DNA from: Bacteroidetes bacterium UBA4416
GTDB taxonomy: Bacteria > Bacteroidota > Bacteroidia > B-17B0 > Aurantibacillaceae
Assembly (NCBI GenBank): GCA_002390745.1
Contig: DGQK01000076.1
Location: forward strand, 1-42,726
DNA length: 42,726 nucleotides
Direction of reading: 5' to 3'
Part shown: piece by piece, positions 32,342-42,140 of the stretch
Position numbering within the stretch: the first letter of the stretch is position 1
Layout of the letters: the number at the start of each line of letters is the position of its first letter
The notes under the pieces: model-generated
The model's database searches: none
Told to the model about the DNA's origin: nothing
What the model saw: the letters and a program-made list of their open reading frames with translations, nothing else
Translations under genes and position numbers: made by a program

Positions 32342-32393
32342 CCCTTCAGCAGATACAGCTGACGTATTTTTTCTGAGCTTTCCGTTTTATAAG

Positions 32394-32425
32394 CAAGGTC
32401 CGCGGATGTGTTTCCGCGGGCCTTG
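32394..32425 (+). terminator. Rho-independent terminator after the SDR gene
   Basis: A 13-bp stem CAAGGTCCGCGGA / TCCGCGGGCCTTG with one G-U-type mismatch and a 6-base loop, followed by TTATTT. It lies 53 bases after the SDR stop. Confidence 0.75.
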
Positions 32426-32542
32426 TTATTTAGGTCGTTTTTCTTTGACTTTAAGAAGCTTGCTTTTGTTCCTATTGGCTCTTTTCAGTGCTGAGTGGTC
32501 GTATAACTTTTTCAAACGGGGCGTAATTGCAATAAATGCGTT

Positions 32543-32550
32543 TATATTTG
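32543..32550 (+). promoter_or_regulatory. -7 promoter box of the ABC transporter genes
   Basis: TATATTTG fits TAnnTTTG and lies 15 bases before ATG 32566. It also argues against an alternative in-frame start at 32536, which would lie upstream of the box. Confidence 0.45.
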
Positions 32551-32565
32551 AAAAAAACCATCTTT

Positions 32566-33429
32566 ATGCAATTAGTCATCTCTCACGTTTCCAAAACCTA
32601 CAGCAATGGTCTGAAAGCCCTGAACGACATTAACCTGACTATTTCTCCGGGTATGTTCGGATTATTAGGCCCCAACGGTGCCGGTAAATCTACCTTAATG
32701 CGTACCATCGCTACCCTGCAGGATCCGGATGAAGGAAGCATTATGCTGGGAGACATCAATATCGTAAAGCAAAAGGAAGAGCTGAGGAAAGTGCTGGGCT
32801 ATCTGCCGCAGGATTTCGGATTTTACCCCAAGGTGAATGCCGAAGATATGCTGCATCACTTCGCAGTGCTGAAAGGCATTAATAACAAAGCGGAACGCAA
32901 AGAGCTCTGCGATGCGCTCCTGCAACAAACCAATTTGTTTGAAGCCCGCAGGCGCAACCTGAGTGAATACTCCGGCGGGATGCGCCAGCGTTTTGGCATT
33001 GCACAGGCCCTGTTGGGAAATCCCCAACTCATCATTGTGGATGAGCCTACCGCGGGCCTCGACCCGGCCGAGCGGAACCGTTTCCACAATATCCTGAGCG
33101 ACCTCGGGGAGAACATCATTGTGATCCTTTCTACGCACATCGTGGAAGACATCAAGAACCTGTGCCCGCGCATGGTGATCATGAACCGTGGGCAGGTGCT
33201 CCTGGACGGAAAACCTTCGGATACCATCAGGGACATGAAGAACAGAATATGGAGCTTAATCATTGATAAATCGGAGCTGGAGGCTTACAGGGAAAAGTAC
33301 AGGATTATCTCGGCAAAGATCATGGAAGGCCGCCTGCTCATTCATGTGAAGAGCGATGAAATGCCTGATGCCGCATTTGTAGCTGTAGAGCCGGATCTGG
33401 AGGATGTGTATTTCTCGAACATCCTTTAA
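32566..33429 (+). CDS. ABC transporter ATP-binding protein
   Basis: A 287-residue ATPase from ATG 32566. Walker A GPNGAGKST is at 35-43, the Q-loop near YLPQDFGFYP (79-88), the signature LSEYSGGMRQR at 132-142, Walker B LIIVDEP at 155-161, and the H-loop in ILSTHIVED. It belongs to the group that partners with large ABC-2 type permeases. The permease/peptidase gene follows after 26 bases, so the two probably form one exporter or envelope machine. The transported substrate is unknown. Confidence 0.93.
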   Translation: MQLVISHVSKTYSNGLKALNDINLTISPGMFGLLGPNGAGKSTLMRTIATLQDPDEGSIMLGDINIVKQKEELRKVLGYLPQDFGFYPKVNAEDMLHHFAVLKGINNKAERKELCDALLQQTNLFEARRRNLSEYSGGMRQRFGIAQALLGNPQLIIVDEPTAGLDPAERNRFHNILSDLGENIIVILSTHIVEDIKNLCPRMVIMNRGQVLLDGKPSDTIRDMKNRIWSLIIDKSELEAYREKYRIISAKIMEGRLLIHVKSDEMPDAAFVAVEPDLEDVYFSNIL

Positions 33430-33455
33430 TTTTTTAACCCCATTAATTGCCGCTT

Positions 33456-36400
33456 ATGTTTTTAGAAATTCTCCGGTTCGAATTGAAGTATGCCCTCAGG
33501 AAGCCATCTACCTATGTGTTCTTCAGTATTTACTTTGCCTTTTACCTGTTCCTTTCTCTGGCAGGTTCGGGCGTTCTTCCTCTGGGGTCGAGCGATAGCA
33601 ATACCTACCTGAACAGCGCCCTGGCTAATGCGAGCCTTTACCTGGCCTTCAACCAGAACATCCTGGCGCTCATCCATAACATGATCATCATTGCCGTAAT
33701 GGCGACGGCGATCCAGCGCGACTTCGAGTTCAATTCTCACTCATTATTCTTCACCAAGCCCATCACCAAGCCGGCCTATTTTTTCGGCAGGTTTTTCGGT
33801 GTGCTGATCATCGCCCTGTTTGTATTCAGCGGGCAGCTCTTCGGCCTTCTCCTGGGCAGCGCCATAGGTCATAACCAGCCTACCATAGGCCCGATCGAAC
33901 TGTATAACTACATTCAGCCCTTTCTCTATTTCGTAGTGCCCAATACACTCCTGTTCGGGATCATTTATTTCTCGCTCACCACCTTTCTGCGCAATACCAC
34001 CATTGCCTACCTCTTCACCATCATTTTCTTTTTATTCGACCTCGCAGCCAACTCCATCCTGTCTGACATCGAATACCAGTCGGTGGCGGCCATGCTCGAT
34101 CCTTACGGCAACAAAGCCCTTAATAAGATCACGCAATACTGGACGCCCTTCGAGCAGAATGAGCGCATGCTGCCTTTGACGGATGTGTTGCTCTACAACC
34201 GCCTGGTATGGCTCGGCCTGGCCCTGCTCATCATGTGGTTCAGCTACGCAAGGTTCAGCTTTTCGCAATTCCTCAATCCCGTGAAGCGCTTCTCGTTCCG
34301 TAAAAAAGCAGAAAGCTATTCTCCGCAAACGCCTGCCATCCAGCATATATCCGACCTGCCGAAGGTAACGATCAGCACCAGCGGGAAAGCTTTCTGGAAC
34401 CAGCTCCTCTTCATTGCCCGCTTCGAATACAGGCGCATCATCAAAAGTTATTTCTTTATCATCATGCTTGTGCTGGGAGCGGTGCTGGCCTACATCATCA
34501 GCAGCTTCAACTCCCTGATCTTCGGAACGGAAGTGTACCCGGTAACCTACAACGTCTCCGAGCAAACAGGCTCCATGTTTCAGTTCATGATGGCCATTCT
34601 TGTCATCTTCTATTCAGGAAACCTGGTGTTCAACGAAAAGCAATTCAAGGTCGACGAGCTGGTAGGAGCCTCCCCGGTTAAATCTCCCACCCTGGTGATC
34701 GGGAAATACCTGGGTCTTCTGGGCGCTGTAGCCTTAGGCCTGCTGGGTGCGATCCTCACCGGGATGGTGATCCAGTCCATGAAAGGCTATTACAAATTTG
34801 AGCTGGGTCAGTACGTGGCCACCATTTATGGCCGTAACTTTGTTGGCCTGGCCATTACAGCAGGCCTCTGCTTTATCATTCAATGCATGGTGAGCAATAA
34901 ATACGTGGGCTTCGTCATTTCTTTCATCGTCGCTTTTCTGTCACGCATTATTTTCAGCCGCCTCCAGATCGATAACCCCTTGTTCAACTTCAACTCGAGC
35001 GGCCCGATGATGGGCTACAGCGATATGAACGGCTTCGGGCACCTGACGCCTATCTATTATTTCTTTAAGCTTTACTGGGTGGCCGTACTCGCCCTGCTGT
35101 TTGTCCTTGCGATCCGTTTTTACCTGCGCGGAAAAGAAAAAGGCTGGAAGGCCCGTTTCCGCTTTTCAAAGTATGACTCACACCGCCAGCTCCGGATAAC
35201 AGCCGTAATCGCGTTTCTTGTATTTGCAGGCACCGGTAGTGTCATTTATTACAATATCAAAATCGCCAACAAGCTGCTCAGCCGTAAAGATTACGAAAAA
35301 CTCCAAGCAACGTTTGAGAAGGACTATAAGCATTTTCAACATACGCTTCAGCCCCGCGTGGTATCGAGCTATGTAGAGGTAGACCTGTATCCCCGGGAAC
35401 TTGGTGCAAGGTTCAAAGGCTACTATTACCTCAGGAATAAGCACAGTAAAGCGGTAGATACCCTGATCGTCAACTACAATTCCAATACGGACCTGCGATC
35501 ATTGAAATTCTCGGTGCCCGAAAAAATAGTCGTCAATGACACGGTGCTTTGCCTCAAAGCCATTAAGCTGCTTTCCCCCTTGCAACCCGGCGATTCCATC
35601 CGCATGGATTACAGCATCGACTATCTGCGGAAGAGCTGGTTTAGCAACGATCCTAAAACCGATGTGGTCTACAACGGAACCTTTATCAATAACTCCCTGC
35701 TGCCTTCGATTGGCTATAACGACGCTGCCGAGCTGGGCGAAAATGAAGCGCGCAAAAAGTTCAACCTGAAGCCGAAGCAGCGTGTGGCTTCCATCGACGA
35801 TACAACGGCCTACGCGAATACCTATATCAGCAAGGATGCCGATTGGATCCGTTTTGAATGCATCGTCAGCACAGAGCCCGACCAGATTGCCGTAGCTCCG
35901 GGCTACCTGCTGAAAGAATACAGCAAGGACGGCAGGCGCTACTTCCATTATAAAATGGACAGCCCCATCCTGAATTTCTATTCCTTTCTCTCGGCGCGCT
36001 ATGCGGTAAAAAAGGATAAGTACAGAAACATCAACATCGAAATTTATTACCATCCGGGCCATGAGTATAACCTCGACCGCATGATCAACTCCATCAAAAA
36101 GTCGCTGGCCTATTACGAAAAAGCCTTTAGCCCGTACCAACACCGCCAGGTGCGCATCCTGGAGTTCCCACGCTATGCCACCTTTGCACAATCTTTCCCG
36201 AATACCATTCCGTTTTCGGAGAGCATCGGCTTCATTGCCAATGTGGATAAGGAAGATCCACTGAGCATCGATTACCCGTTTTATGTAACAGCGCACGAAG
36301 TAGGCCACCAGTGGTGGGCACACCAGGTGATTGGCGCCGATGTGCAGGGCGCTACGCTGATGAGCGAATCAATGGCCGAATACAGCGCCATGATGGTGAT

Positions 36401-37136
36401 GGAAAAAGAATACAGCAAAGAGGCCATGCACAAATTCCTGAAGGATGCGCTCAACAAATACCTGATAGGCCGTGCTTCCGAAAGTAAAAAGGAGTTGCCG
36501 ATCATGCTGGCCGAAAATCAGCAATACATCCATTACAACAAGGGCTGCCTGATCATGTATGCACTGAAAGACTATATCGGTGAAGACTCCGTGAATGCAG
36601 CCCTGAAGCGTTACATCAAAAAGGTAGGGTTTCAGAGTGCGCCTTATACCACGGCCAGGGAATTCGTTGCCAACATGAAACTCTCCGTTCCCGACAGTAT
36701 GCAGTATGTGGTGAAAGACCTGTTTGAAGACATTACCATCTACGAAAACTACGTGAAGGAATTGAAATCGGTGAAGCAGGCCGATGGAACATATAAGGTA
36801 ACGCTGACGGTAGGCGCGGCCAAGTTCAAGGCAGATAGCCTCGGCAAGAGCAAGGCTGTTCCGGTGAACGATTGGATGGACATCGGGATCTTTGCACAGC
36901 AGGATGCAGGCGGGAAAAAAGTAAGCAAGGAATTGCTGCTGAAAAAAATAAAAATGGATAAGCCCGTCAAAACCTTTGAGTTTATTGTAGATAAAGAACC
37001 ATTCTCTGCAGGCCTCGACCCTTACAACAAGCTCATCGACAGGATACCGGAGAACAACCGTTGCAAATTCGGGGAAACGCCACGCCCTGCGGACCTCGAC
37101 GCCAACAGCGCTAATGTGAGCATTACGATCAATTGA
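33456..37136 (+). CDS. ABC-2-type permease fused to M1-family aminopeptidase-like domain
   Basis: A 1226-residue protein from ATG 33456 (a TTG three codons earlier is less likely). The N-terminal half (about 1-590) has two ABC-2 permease-like blocks with about twelve membrane segments. The C-terminal half (about 600-1220) is a gluzincin M1 peptidase domain with HEVGHQWWAHQ near 947 and the ligand glutamate 18 residues on (TLMSESMAEY). This architecture is known in Bacteroidota as ABC permease/M1 aminopeptidase. The peptidase part would lie outside the cytoplasm. Its partner ATPase is directly upstream. Whether the peptidase processes the exported product is inferred, not seen. Confidence 0.9.
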   Translation: MFLEILRFELKYALRKPSTYVFFSIYFAFYLFLSLAGSGVLPLGSSDSNTYLNSALANASLYLAFNQNILALIHNMIIIAVMATAIQRDFEFNSHSLFFTKPITKPAYFFGRFFGVLIIALFVFSGQLFGLLLGSAIGHNQPTIGPIELYNYIQPFLYFVVPNTLLFGIIYFSLTTFLRNTTIAYLFTIIFFLFDLAANSILSDIEYQSVAAMLDPYGNKALNKITQYWTPFEQNERMLPLTDVLLYNRLVWLGLALLIMWFSYARFSFSQFLNPVKRFSFRKKAESYSPQTPAIQHISDLPKVTISTSGKAFWNQLLFIARFEYRRIIKSYFFIIMLVLGAVLAYIISSFNSLIFGTEVYPVTYNVSEQTGSMFQFMMAILVIFYSGNLVFNEKQFKVDELVGASPVKSPTLVIGKYLGLLGAVALGLLGAILTGMVIQSMKGYYKFELGQYVATIYGRNFVGLAITAGLCFIIQCMVSNKYVGFVISFIVAFLSRIIFSRLQIDNPLFNFNSSGPMMGYSDMNGFGHLTPIYYFFKLYWVAVLALLFVLAIRFYLRGKEKGWKARFRFSKYDSHRQLRITAVIAFLVFAGTGSVIYYNIKIANKLLSRKDYEKLQATFEKDYKHFQHTLQPRVVSSYVEVDLYPRELGARFKGYYYLRNKHSKAVDTLIVNYNSNTDLRSLKFSVPEKIVVNDTVLCLKAIKLLSPLQPGDSIRMDYSIDYLRKSWFSNDPKTDVVYNGTFINNSLLPSIGYNDAAELGENEARKKFNLKPKQRVASIDDTTAYANTYISKDADWIRFECIVSTEPDQIAVAPGYLLKEYSKDGRRYFHYKMDSPILNFYSFLSARYAVKKDKYRNINIEIYYHPGHEYNLDRMINSIKKSLAYYEKAFSPYQHRQVRILEFPRYATFAQSFPNTIPFSESIGFIANVDKEDPLSIDYPFYVTAHEVGHQWWAHQVIGADVQGATLMSESMAEYSAMMVMEKEYSKEAMHKFLKDALNKYLIGRASESKKELPIMLAENQQYIHYNKGCLIMYALKDYIGEDSVNAALKRYIKKVGFQSAPYTTAREFVANMKLSVPDSMQYVVKDLFEDITIYENYVKELKSVKQADGTYKVTLTVGAAKFKADSLGKSKAVPVNDWMDIGIFAQQDAGGKKVSKELLLKKIKMDKPVKTFEFIVDKEPFSAGLDPYNKLIDRIPENNRCKFGETPRPADLDANSANVSITIN

Positions 37137-37168
37137 GCGTCATGTCATTCGCATGAGGTCTAAGGCCC

Positions 37169-37840
37169 TTAAAAAAAATTGATCGCCAGCGAAACTGTAT
37201 GCAGGACCTTCCGGTTGTCGTTGATCTTATTTTGCGCGGTAGAGGTAAGGCTGTAGATGATCTCCGGGGCCACATTCGTTCCATGAAATTCGTAATTGAT
37301 CCCGTAGCCAAGTAAAAAGCCAAAAGCCAGCTCGTTTTGAAAACCTTTGTTGATGAAGCCCGCGTCGAATTTCTTCAGGTTGACCTTTGGTCCGAGCAAA
37401 AGGTAAGGCTGCTTCCAGCTTAAATAGCAGCTCATGTTCCGCGCCATATAAATGATGCCATGGTCGTTTACCGGCTTCAGGGCCATTGCAAAACTATTGG
37501 ATACCGCGATCTCAAACGAGGTGGCAAAAAGCCTGGCTTTTTCCTTCAGGCAGGAGGTTGTGAAATTTCCCTCCAGTTTGGGCTTGTATACCAGCCTTTC
37601 GTTCATAGGCATCCACAGGAAGGTTCCTATTCCGAAGCCGTATTGCGACTCCGCCATACCGGATGGTTTGTTTTTTTTCCTGGCCCGGCCTTCCTGTTGA
37701 TCTCCGGTAGAAAGAAAGCAGATGGAAGAATAAACCGCGTGCGTGAACCCGAAATTGAGCTGCGGGCATAAGGGCGCATGTTCCTGTGCCAGGAGATTGC
37801 TGCCTATACACACGGGGAGGATATAGTGCCGGAGCTTCAT
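37169..37840 (-). CDS. Putative outer-membrane beta-barrel protein
   Basis: A 223-residue protein with a short N-terminal signal-like segment (about 1-18, ...SNLLAQE) and alternating amphipathic strands through to ...TVSLAINFF, whose terminal phenylalanine is typical of outer-membrane barrels. The general pattern is that of the PorT-like/OmpA-like barrel group of Bacteroidota, but no diagnostic motif fixes the family. It converges with the ABC permease gene (32-base gap) and has its own upstream region of about 120 bases. Confidence 0.6.
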   Translation of the reverse strand: MKLRHYILPVCIGSNLLAQEHAPLCPQLNFGFTHAVYSSICFLSTGDQQEGRARKKNKPSGMAESQYGFGIGTFLWMPMNERLVYKPKLEGNFTTSCLKEKARLFATSFEIAVSNSFAMALKPVNDHGIIYMARNMSCYLSWKQPYLLLGPKVNLKKFDAGFINKGFQNELAFGFLLGYGINYEFHGTNVAPEIIYSLTSTAQNKINDNRKVLHTVSLAINFF

Positions 37841-37897
37841 TTGCCATGATAACGCCCATATTGAAAAAAGTGACAGGGAATTTTTCAGGACAAAAAA

Positions 37898-37928
37898 ATG
37901 CCCGCGCCGGGTTAACAGGCGCGGGCAT
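37898..37928 (-). terminator. Terminator of the secreted M43-like protease gene
   Basis: An 11-bp stem ATGCCCGCGCC / GGCGCGGGCAT with a 9-base loop, followed on the minus strand by a U-run (A-run at 37892-37898). It lies 36 bases downstream of the 37964 stop. Confidence 0.8.
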
Positions 37929-37963
37929 ATATCATCAACCCGTTTTGACGTGGTTGATCATTT

Positions 37964-40900
37964 TTATTCTTTGACGAATTTTTGCTTTTCGATCACAGCG
38001 CCGTCCCCTGATACCACCACAAGGTAGATCCCCGGCATCAGGTGTTGCGTCCTTAGCTCATTGTTCAGGCTTTGGTTGCTCAGGCTTTGTGTCAGCACAA
38101 GCTTTCCGGTAACATCATACAGGGAGGCATCCAGGCTGCTGTATTTTTCGCCATGAAGGATTTCCAGGTTGGTCATGCCATCGGAAGGATTCGGGTACAG
38201 CTTAAACAGCTGGTAGCTGCTTGTTTTCGGGTTGCCGGATAAGCCTGAGTTTACAGGCTCCGGAAGGCTGACATATTCGTTGTATTTGTTGCCGAACACG
38301 CAGCTCATCATCGCCTGCGCATTGTTATAAGCCGGGTTGCATCCCTGATCGGAACAGCGGGTAAACTCCTCCACGCGGGTTTTCAAGGTTCCGTCCGTTT
38401 TCATCGAAAAGATGCTGCGGTTATGTTGTTTCATGCCGATGATCAGTTCCTGCAAGCGGCAGAATGCATTCAGCTCACCTCCTTCTTCGCTTCTGATACG
38501 GTTGATGAGCTGTGATGCTTCACTGAGTTTATCCGTCGCCACATAAGCCGCCAGTAATTTATGCCGGCTGCCTGCGCGGTTGTCGTGTTGCAGGAGGTCA
38601 AACACCTTGGCTTCGTCCACACCGTTGATGCTGTCATTTAAAAGGCTACGCATCATCTCGTCGATGGCGGCACCCTTTTGCTGGTTCAGGACGGCAATCT
38701 GAGAAAGGATCTTTTCTTTCTCCCTGGCCGCGCTCCCTGTAACCTGTTTGTTCAGCAAAGCGATCTCTTCCGTTGTGTTAGCGATCAATGCTTTCACATA
38801 CTCCAGGCTGTTCAGATCGGTCAGGCCGCTTTGGCTTCCCACCCGTTCGTGTGGTACCTCCTTGATTACTGCTGTTTCCGGGCACATGCTTGCATAGTTT
38901 AAAGGAGTTGCAAGGGCTGTGTTCACAAACAGGGTAGGGTCGTATTTCGGAACGAGGGGTTCGGTGAGGCTGCCTGTCGTAGGATTGAAATAGTAAGAGA
39001 AGCTGTTGACAGGATTGGAAGAAGCAAGTAAAGCGGATTGCTTATCGTAAAAATCCCACATGCTGTGGCTGAACAAATTATTCGCCCCCTGGGTAGCAGA
39101 GCCCTGAACCTTGTCGATTTTGCCATTCATCCATGATGGGATATTGGTGCTAACGTTATTGCCCATGTACATATCCGCCCAGTTCTGGCCTCCGGATCCC
39201 TGCCCGTAGTTATTGCAGAGAAATTTCAGGCCATCGCCGGGGTTCGTGCCCATGTTGTCACCGTATACCGTTGTCCCGCAGTTCATATTGTTGAAATTAT
39301 TCCTGTACAGGACATTGTTCAACCCATTAGCGCCGTTCACAAATATGCCGGTGGCTTTGCTTAGCCCGTAGCTGGCTGCATAGGTAGTGAAAATGCTGTT
39401 GTTTGAGATCTTGTAAGCCGATGAATTTTCGACATAGATACCGTAAGGCAGATAGGTCATGGAATAGTCGCCATCTCCCACGTCGATGCGGTTTTTGGTA
39501 ATGCTGGCATTATACGTGCTGCCAATGTATACACCGCGGTTGCATCCGTTGAAGTCATTATCGTTGATATTAATCGCGCTGTATGGCGAGGCATTTTGGG
39601 CCGAGATCGCATAATACAGGTTACTGAATGTGGAAGGGTTGTTGGTGGAGTAGGCCGTGCATCCTGAAGGGCCCATCACGCTGCACACTTTATAGCGGTC
39701 TACCAGGAAGCTGGCATCGTAGCAGTAAATCCCGTTTCCACGGTTGGCAATGGTAGGCACGGAAGCAAGTGTATTGCGATACGTATTGCCGTAGAATTTC
39801 AGGCCCTCTACTTCCCACAAGGAAATAAAGGCATCCGGATAAGGGCTGCCGGCGTCTTTTAAAAGCGCATTGGTTTCAAACAGGCTGTTGTAGAAATAGC
39901 CCATGTTGGCAATGTTATTGCCCAGGACGTTCTTATTGTGGTAAGTGTAATAGGCAACTGCTTTCCAGTTATTGATAAAGTTGGCATTGCTGCAACGGAT
40001 AATACCGCCGAAGTAGCCGCCCCAATCAAGGTCCCCGTTGTCAAAAAACTTGGCGGTTTGTATTCCCACTCCAGCGTCCCTGACGGTGCCGCCATTGATG
40101 ATGTCCACAATACCGTGGGCAGTGCTCAGGCCGTTAGTTCCCACGCTTTGCCTTACAGTGGATGTTCCCCACACATGGATCCCGTCCCACATTTTCCCGC
40201 CCCAGGCGGTTACCTCACCCCCGTCGATCACCAGCTTGGCCCCGCGCTCTACAATAATGCGCCCGCCTGTGGCCATGGCCACTTTACATTTTATAGTCAG
40301 GGTGGCGCCTGCCTTTACAACAATATCCTCGTACATCTGGATATCGAAATCCCAGGTTTCGTTTGCAGTAATGTTCCAGGTAGCTACCCTGTCCGATGGC
40401 ATCTCCTTGGCAAAGGAGCGGATGCCATTGCTTGTCAGGTGGAGGTTCATGCGCTTGCGTCCCATTTGCAGGGCCGACATCCAGTTGTTGTCGGAAAACC
40501 GCGTTCCCATCAGGTTATTGCTGTTGTAGGTTCCGTTTTCAAAACAGACGTCGCAAGGCAGGGTGCCGGAAGGGCACATCGTGTTGTTCACCGGGAACAC
40601 GTCACACAGGAAATTAGGCATGGTGCAGTTGTAACCCCAGGCCATCTCATCGCCGCCACCCTGGTAGGTGTGGTACAATGAAAAGGCATGGCCGATCTCA
40701 TGCCTCAAATGGATGGAGGCGCCCCAGGGATCTGTTCCAAAAATAGTATGCACGTAGGGCTTGCCGTTGTAGCTGCTTTGATAGCCGGCGGCTCCGCTCA
40801 TATTGCCGGCATTGAAAAAAACCGGCAGGCCTTCTTCAAGCCTACCCGGGTAATTTGTGTTCACGTGCGATGCCAGCGTGGCGCCTTGCCCAAGGCCGGG

Positions 40901-41434
40901 ACCTGTTACCAGGGCGTTGTCGTAATAGTAGTAAATATTGGTAAGCTCGTAGTTGATACGGGAATCACTGATATAGGGTGAGCTGCAAAGAGTGCCGGTG
41001 CTGTAATTCGCCGATCGCGGATCGGAATAACGCTCATACCCGTTATGCAGGAAGTTTCCCAATTGTGTGAGATCAACGGTACCGGCACTTACAGGCAGCC
41101 AGGGTCCGGAAGTGCCGGCCGCATTTACAAACACGTGGAAGGTGATCTTCAGCGTGATCACTGGTGAGTTGGCTGCGGGAACATAGGTGGATTGTAAGCG
41201 GTATTTATTCATATAATCGGTGGAACTGTTGGTGCAGCTGGCAGCATTTACCCGTTGAGGCGACGGATTGGGATCGGGGAATGGGCCGGCGCAGCTATTG
41301 GTTTGTGCATGTAAAAACTGTAAGCTCAGTGCAAGCATCATCAGGGAAAGGACCCATCTCTGTTCGGACAGAGCCTGGCGGCCATAGCACTTTATAGCAC
41401 CGAAGCGACCGTTGGCGTGTGTTGACTTTTTCAT
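37964..41434 (-). CDS. Secreted M43-type metalloprotease-like protein with beta-helix and T9SS sorting tail
   Basis: A 1156-residue extracellular protein. It has a long-n-region signal peptide (about 1-44, ...LQFLHAQ), a pappalysin/M43-like zinc protease segment with HEIGHAFSLYHTY near 242-254 and a Met-turn candidate NLMGTRFSDN, and then a parallel beta-helix-like middle with asparagine-rich repeats (about 360-800: NGIYCYDASF; KISNNSIFT). A helical stretch follows (about 890-1020). A type IX secretion type A sorting domain closes the protein (about 1070-1156: LYPNPSDGMTNLEI; LYDVTGKLV; MPGIYLVVVSGDG). It should be exported by T9SS and either anchored or released. The substrate is unknown. 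It is a single-gene unit with a good terminator. Confidence 0.85.
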   Translation of the reverse strand: MKKSTHANGRFGAIKCYGRQALSEQRWVLSLMMLALSLQFLHAQTNSCAGPFPDPNPSPQRVNAASCTNSSTDYMNKYRLQSTYVPAANSPVITLKITFHVFVNAAGTSGPWLPVSAGTVDLTQLGNFLHNGYERYSDPRSANYSTGTLCSSPYISDSRINYELTNIYYYYDNALVTGPGLGQGATLASHVNTNYPGRLEEGLPVFFNAGNMSGAAGYQSSYNGKPYVHTIFGTDPWGASIHLRHEIGHAFSLYHTYQGGGDEMAWGYNCTMPNFLCDVFPVNNTMCPSGTLPCDVCFENGTYNSNNLMGTRFSDNNWMSALQMGRKRMNLHLTSNGIRSFAKEMPSDRVATWNITANETWDFDIQMYEDIVVKAGATLTIKCKVAMATGGRIIVERGAKLVIDGGEVTAWGGKMWDGIHVWGTSTVRQSVGTNGLSTAHGIVDIINGGTVRDAGVGIQTAKFFDNGDLDWGGYFGGIIRCSNANFINNWKAVAYYTYHNKNVLGNNIANMGYFYNSLFETNALLKDAGSPYPDAFISLWEVEGLKFYGNTYRNTLASVPTIANRGNGIYCYDASFLVDRYKVCSVMGPSGCTAYSTNNPSTFSNLYYAISAQNASPYSAININDNDFNGCNRGVYIGSTYNASITKNRIDVGDGDYSMTYLPYGIYVENSSAYKISNNSIFTTYAASYGLSKATGIFVNGANGLNNVLYRNNFNNMNCGTTVYGDNMGTNPGDGLKFLCNNYGQGSGGQNWADMYMGNNVSTNIPSWMNGKIDKVQGSATQGANNLFSHSMWDFYDKQSALLASSNPVNSFSYYFNPTTGSLTEPLVPKYDPTLFVNTALATPLNYASMCPETAVIKEVPHERVGSQSGLTDLNSLEYVKALIANTTEEIALLNKQVTGSAAREKEKILSQIAVLNQQKGAAIDEMMRSLLNDSINGVDEAKVFDLLQHDNRAGSRHKLLAAYVATDKLSEASQLINRIRSEEGGELNAFCRLQELIIGMKQHNRSIFSMKTDGTLKTRVEEFTRCSDQGCNPAYNNAQAMMSCVFGNKYNEYVSLPEPVNSGLSGNPKTSSYQLFKLYPNPSDGMTNLEILHGEKYSSLDASLYDVTGKLVLTQSLSNQSLNNELRTQHLMPGIYLVVVSGDGAVIEKQKFVKE

Positions 41435-41723
41435 GTTCTTAAAAGTTTTAATGGTTAATACGTAATGATCAGGAAGTCCTCTCTGTGTTAGAATTAAATT
41501 CGGGGGACAGAATCATCGGATTAAAAGTAGTTCGTTTTTCCAGCCGTGTTCGTGCCATAAAAGAAGTTTTTGGCACACTTTTTCATGCGAAAGCCACGTA
41601 ATATTACGTGGCCTCGGAATAAAGGATCAGGGTGATCGTACGGTATCTGCGAAAACTGAAAACAAGGGAAAGCCTTTGCCCGCAGACAATCGGAGAGCAA
41701 TAGTGAAGGCGGGAATAAAAAAA
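41435..41723. promoter_or_regulatory. Intergenic region with a perfect 20-bp palindrome
   Basis: The palindrome GCCACGTAAT/ATTACGTGGC occupies 41593-41612, in the leader side of the secreted protease gene and 111 bases below the AhpD-like stop. It has no U-run and is better explained as an operator or a weak termination hairpin. No coding region was found in the gap. Confidence 0.45.
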
Positions 41724-42071
41724 TCAGGTTGAAGAGATCAGCTCTTCCCAGAATTCGGCGCCGCGGCGGGTGTGAGGAATGACAATGGTTCCGCCTACGA
41801 TATTAGCCACCGCAAAAATCTCATAGATCTCTTCGGTGCTGCATCCCTGCTCATGGCATTTCAGCAAATGGTATCTGATGCAGTCATCACAACGCAGCAC
41901 CATACTGGCAACAAGGCCGAGCATTTCCTTGGTCTTCACATCCAGAGCACCTTCGGAGTAGGTTTGCGTATCGAGGTTGAAAAGCCGTTTGATGACGAGA
42001 TTGTCTTTTCCTAAAATAACCTCGTTCATTTTCGAACGGTATGCATTGAATTCATCAACCTGCTTTGACAT
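41724..42071 (-). CDS. Carboxymuconolactone decarboxylase/AhpD-like protein
   Basis: A 115-residue protein from ATG 42071 (the frame extends 11 codons further, without a better start). It carries the CxxC...H signature Cys61-x-x-Cys64-x3-His68 in RCDDCIRYH, and the helix pattern of the CMD/AhpD family (KEMLGLVASMV; IYEIFAVANIVGG). Members with this redox motif act as alkylhydroperoxidase-like or general disulfide-active proteins; true decarboxylase activity is not implied. It is a single gene. Confidence 0.88.
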   Translation of the reverse strand: MSKQVDEFNAYRSKMNEVILGKDNLVIKRLFNLDTQTYSEGALDVKTKEMLGLVASMVLRCDDCIRYHLLKCHEQGCSTEEIYEIFAVANIVGGTIVIPHTRRGAEFWEELISST

Positions 42072-42140
42072 AAGGATCGGTATTGGAACTCCTAAATTAC
42101 ACACAATCGAACAAATACCAAATCCTTATGCAAGCAGCAA

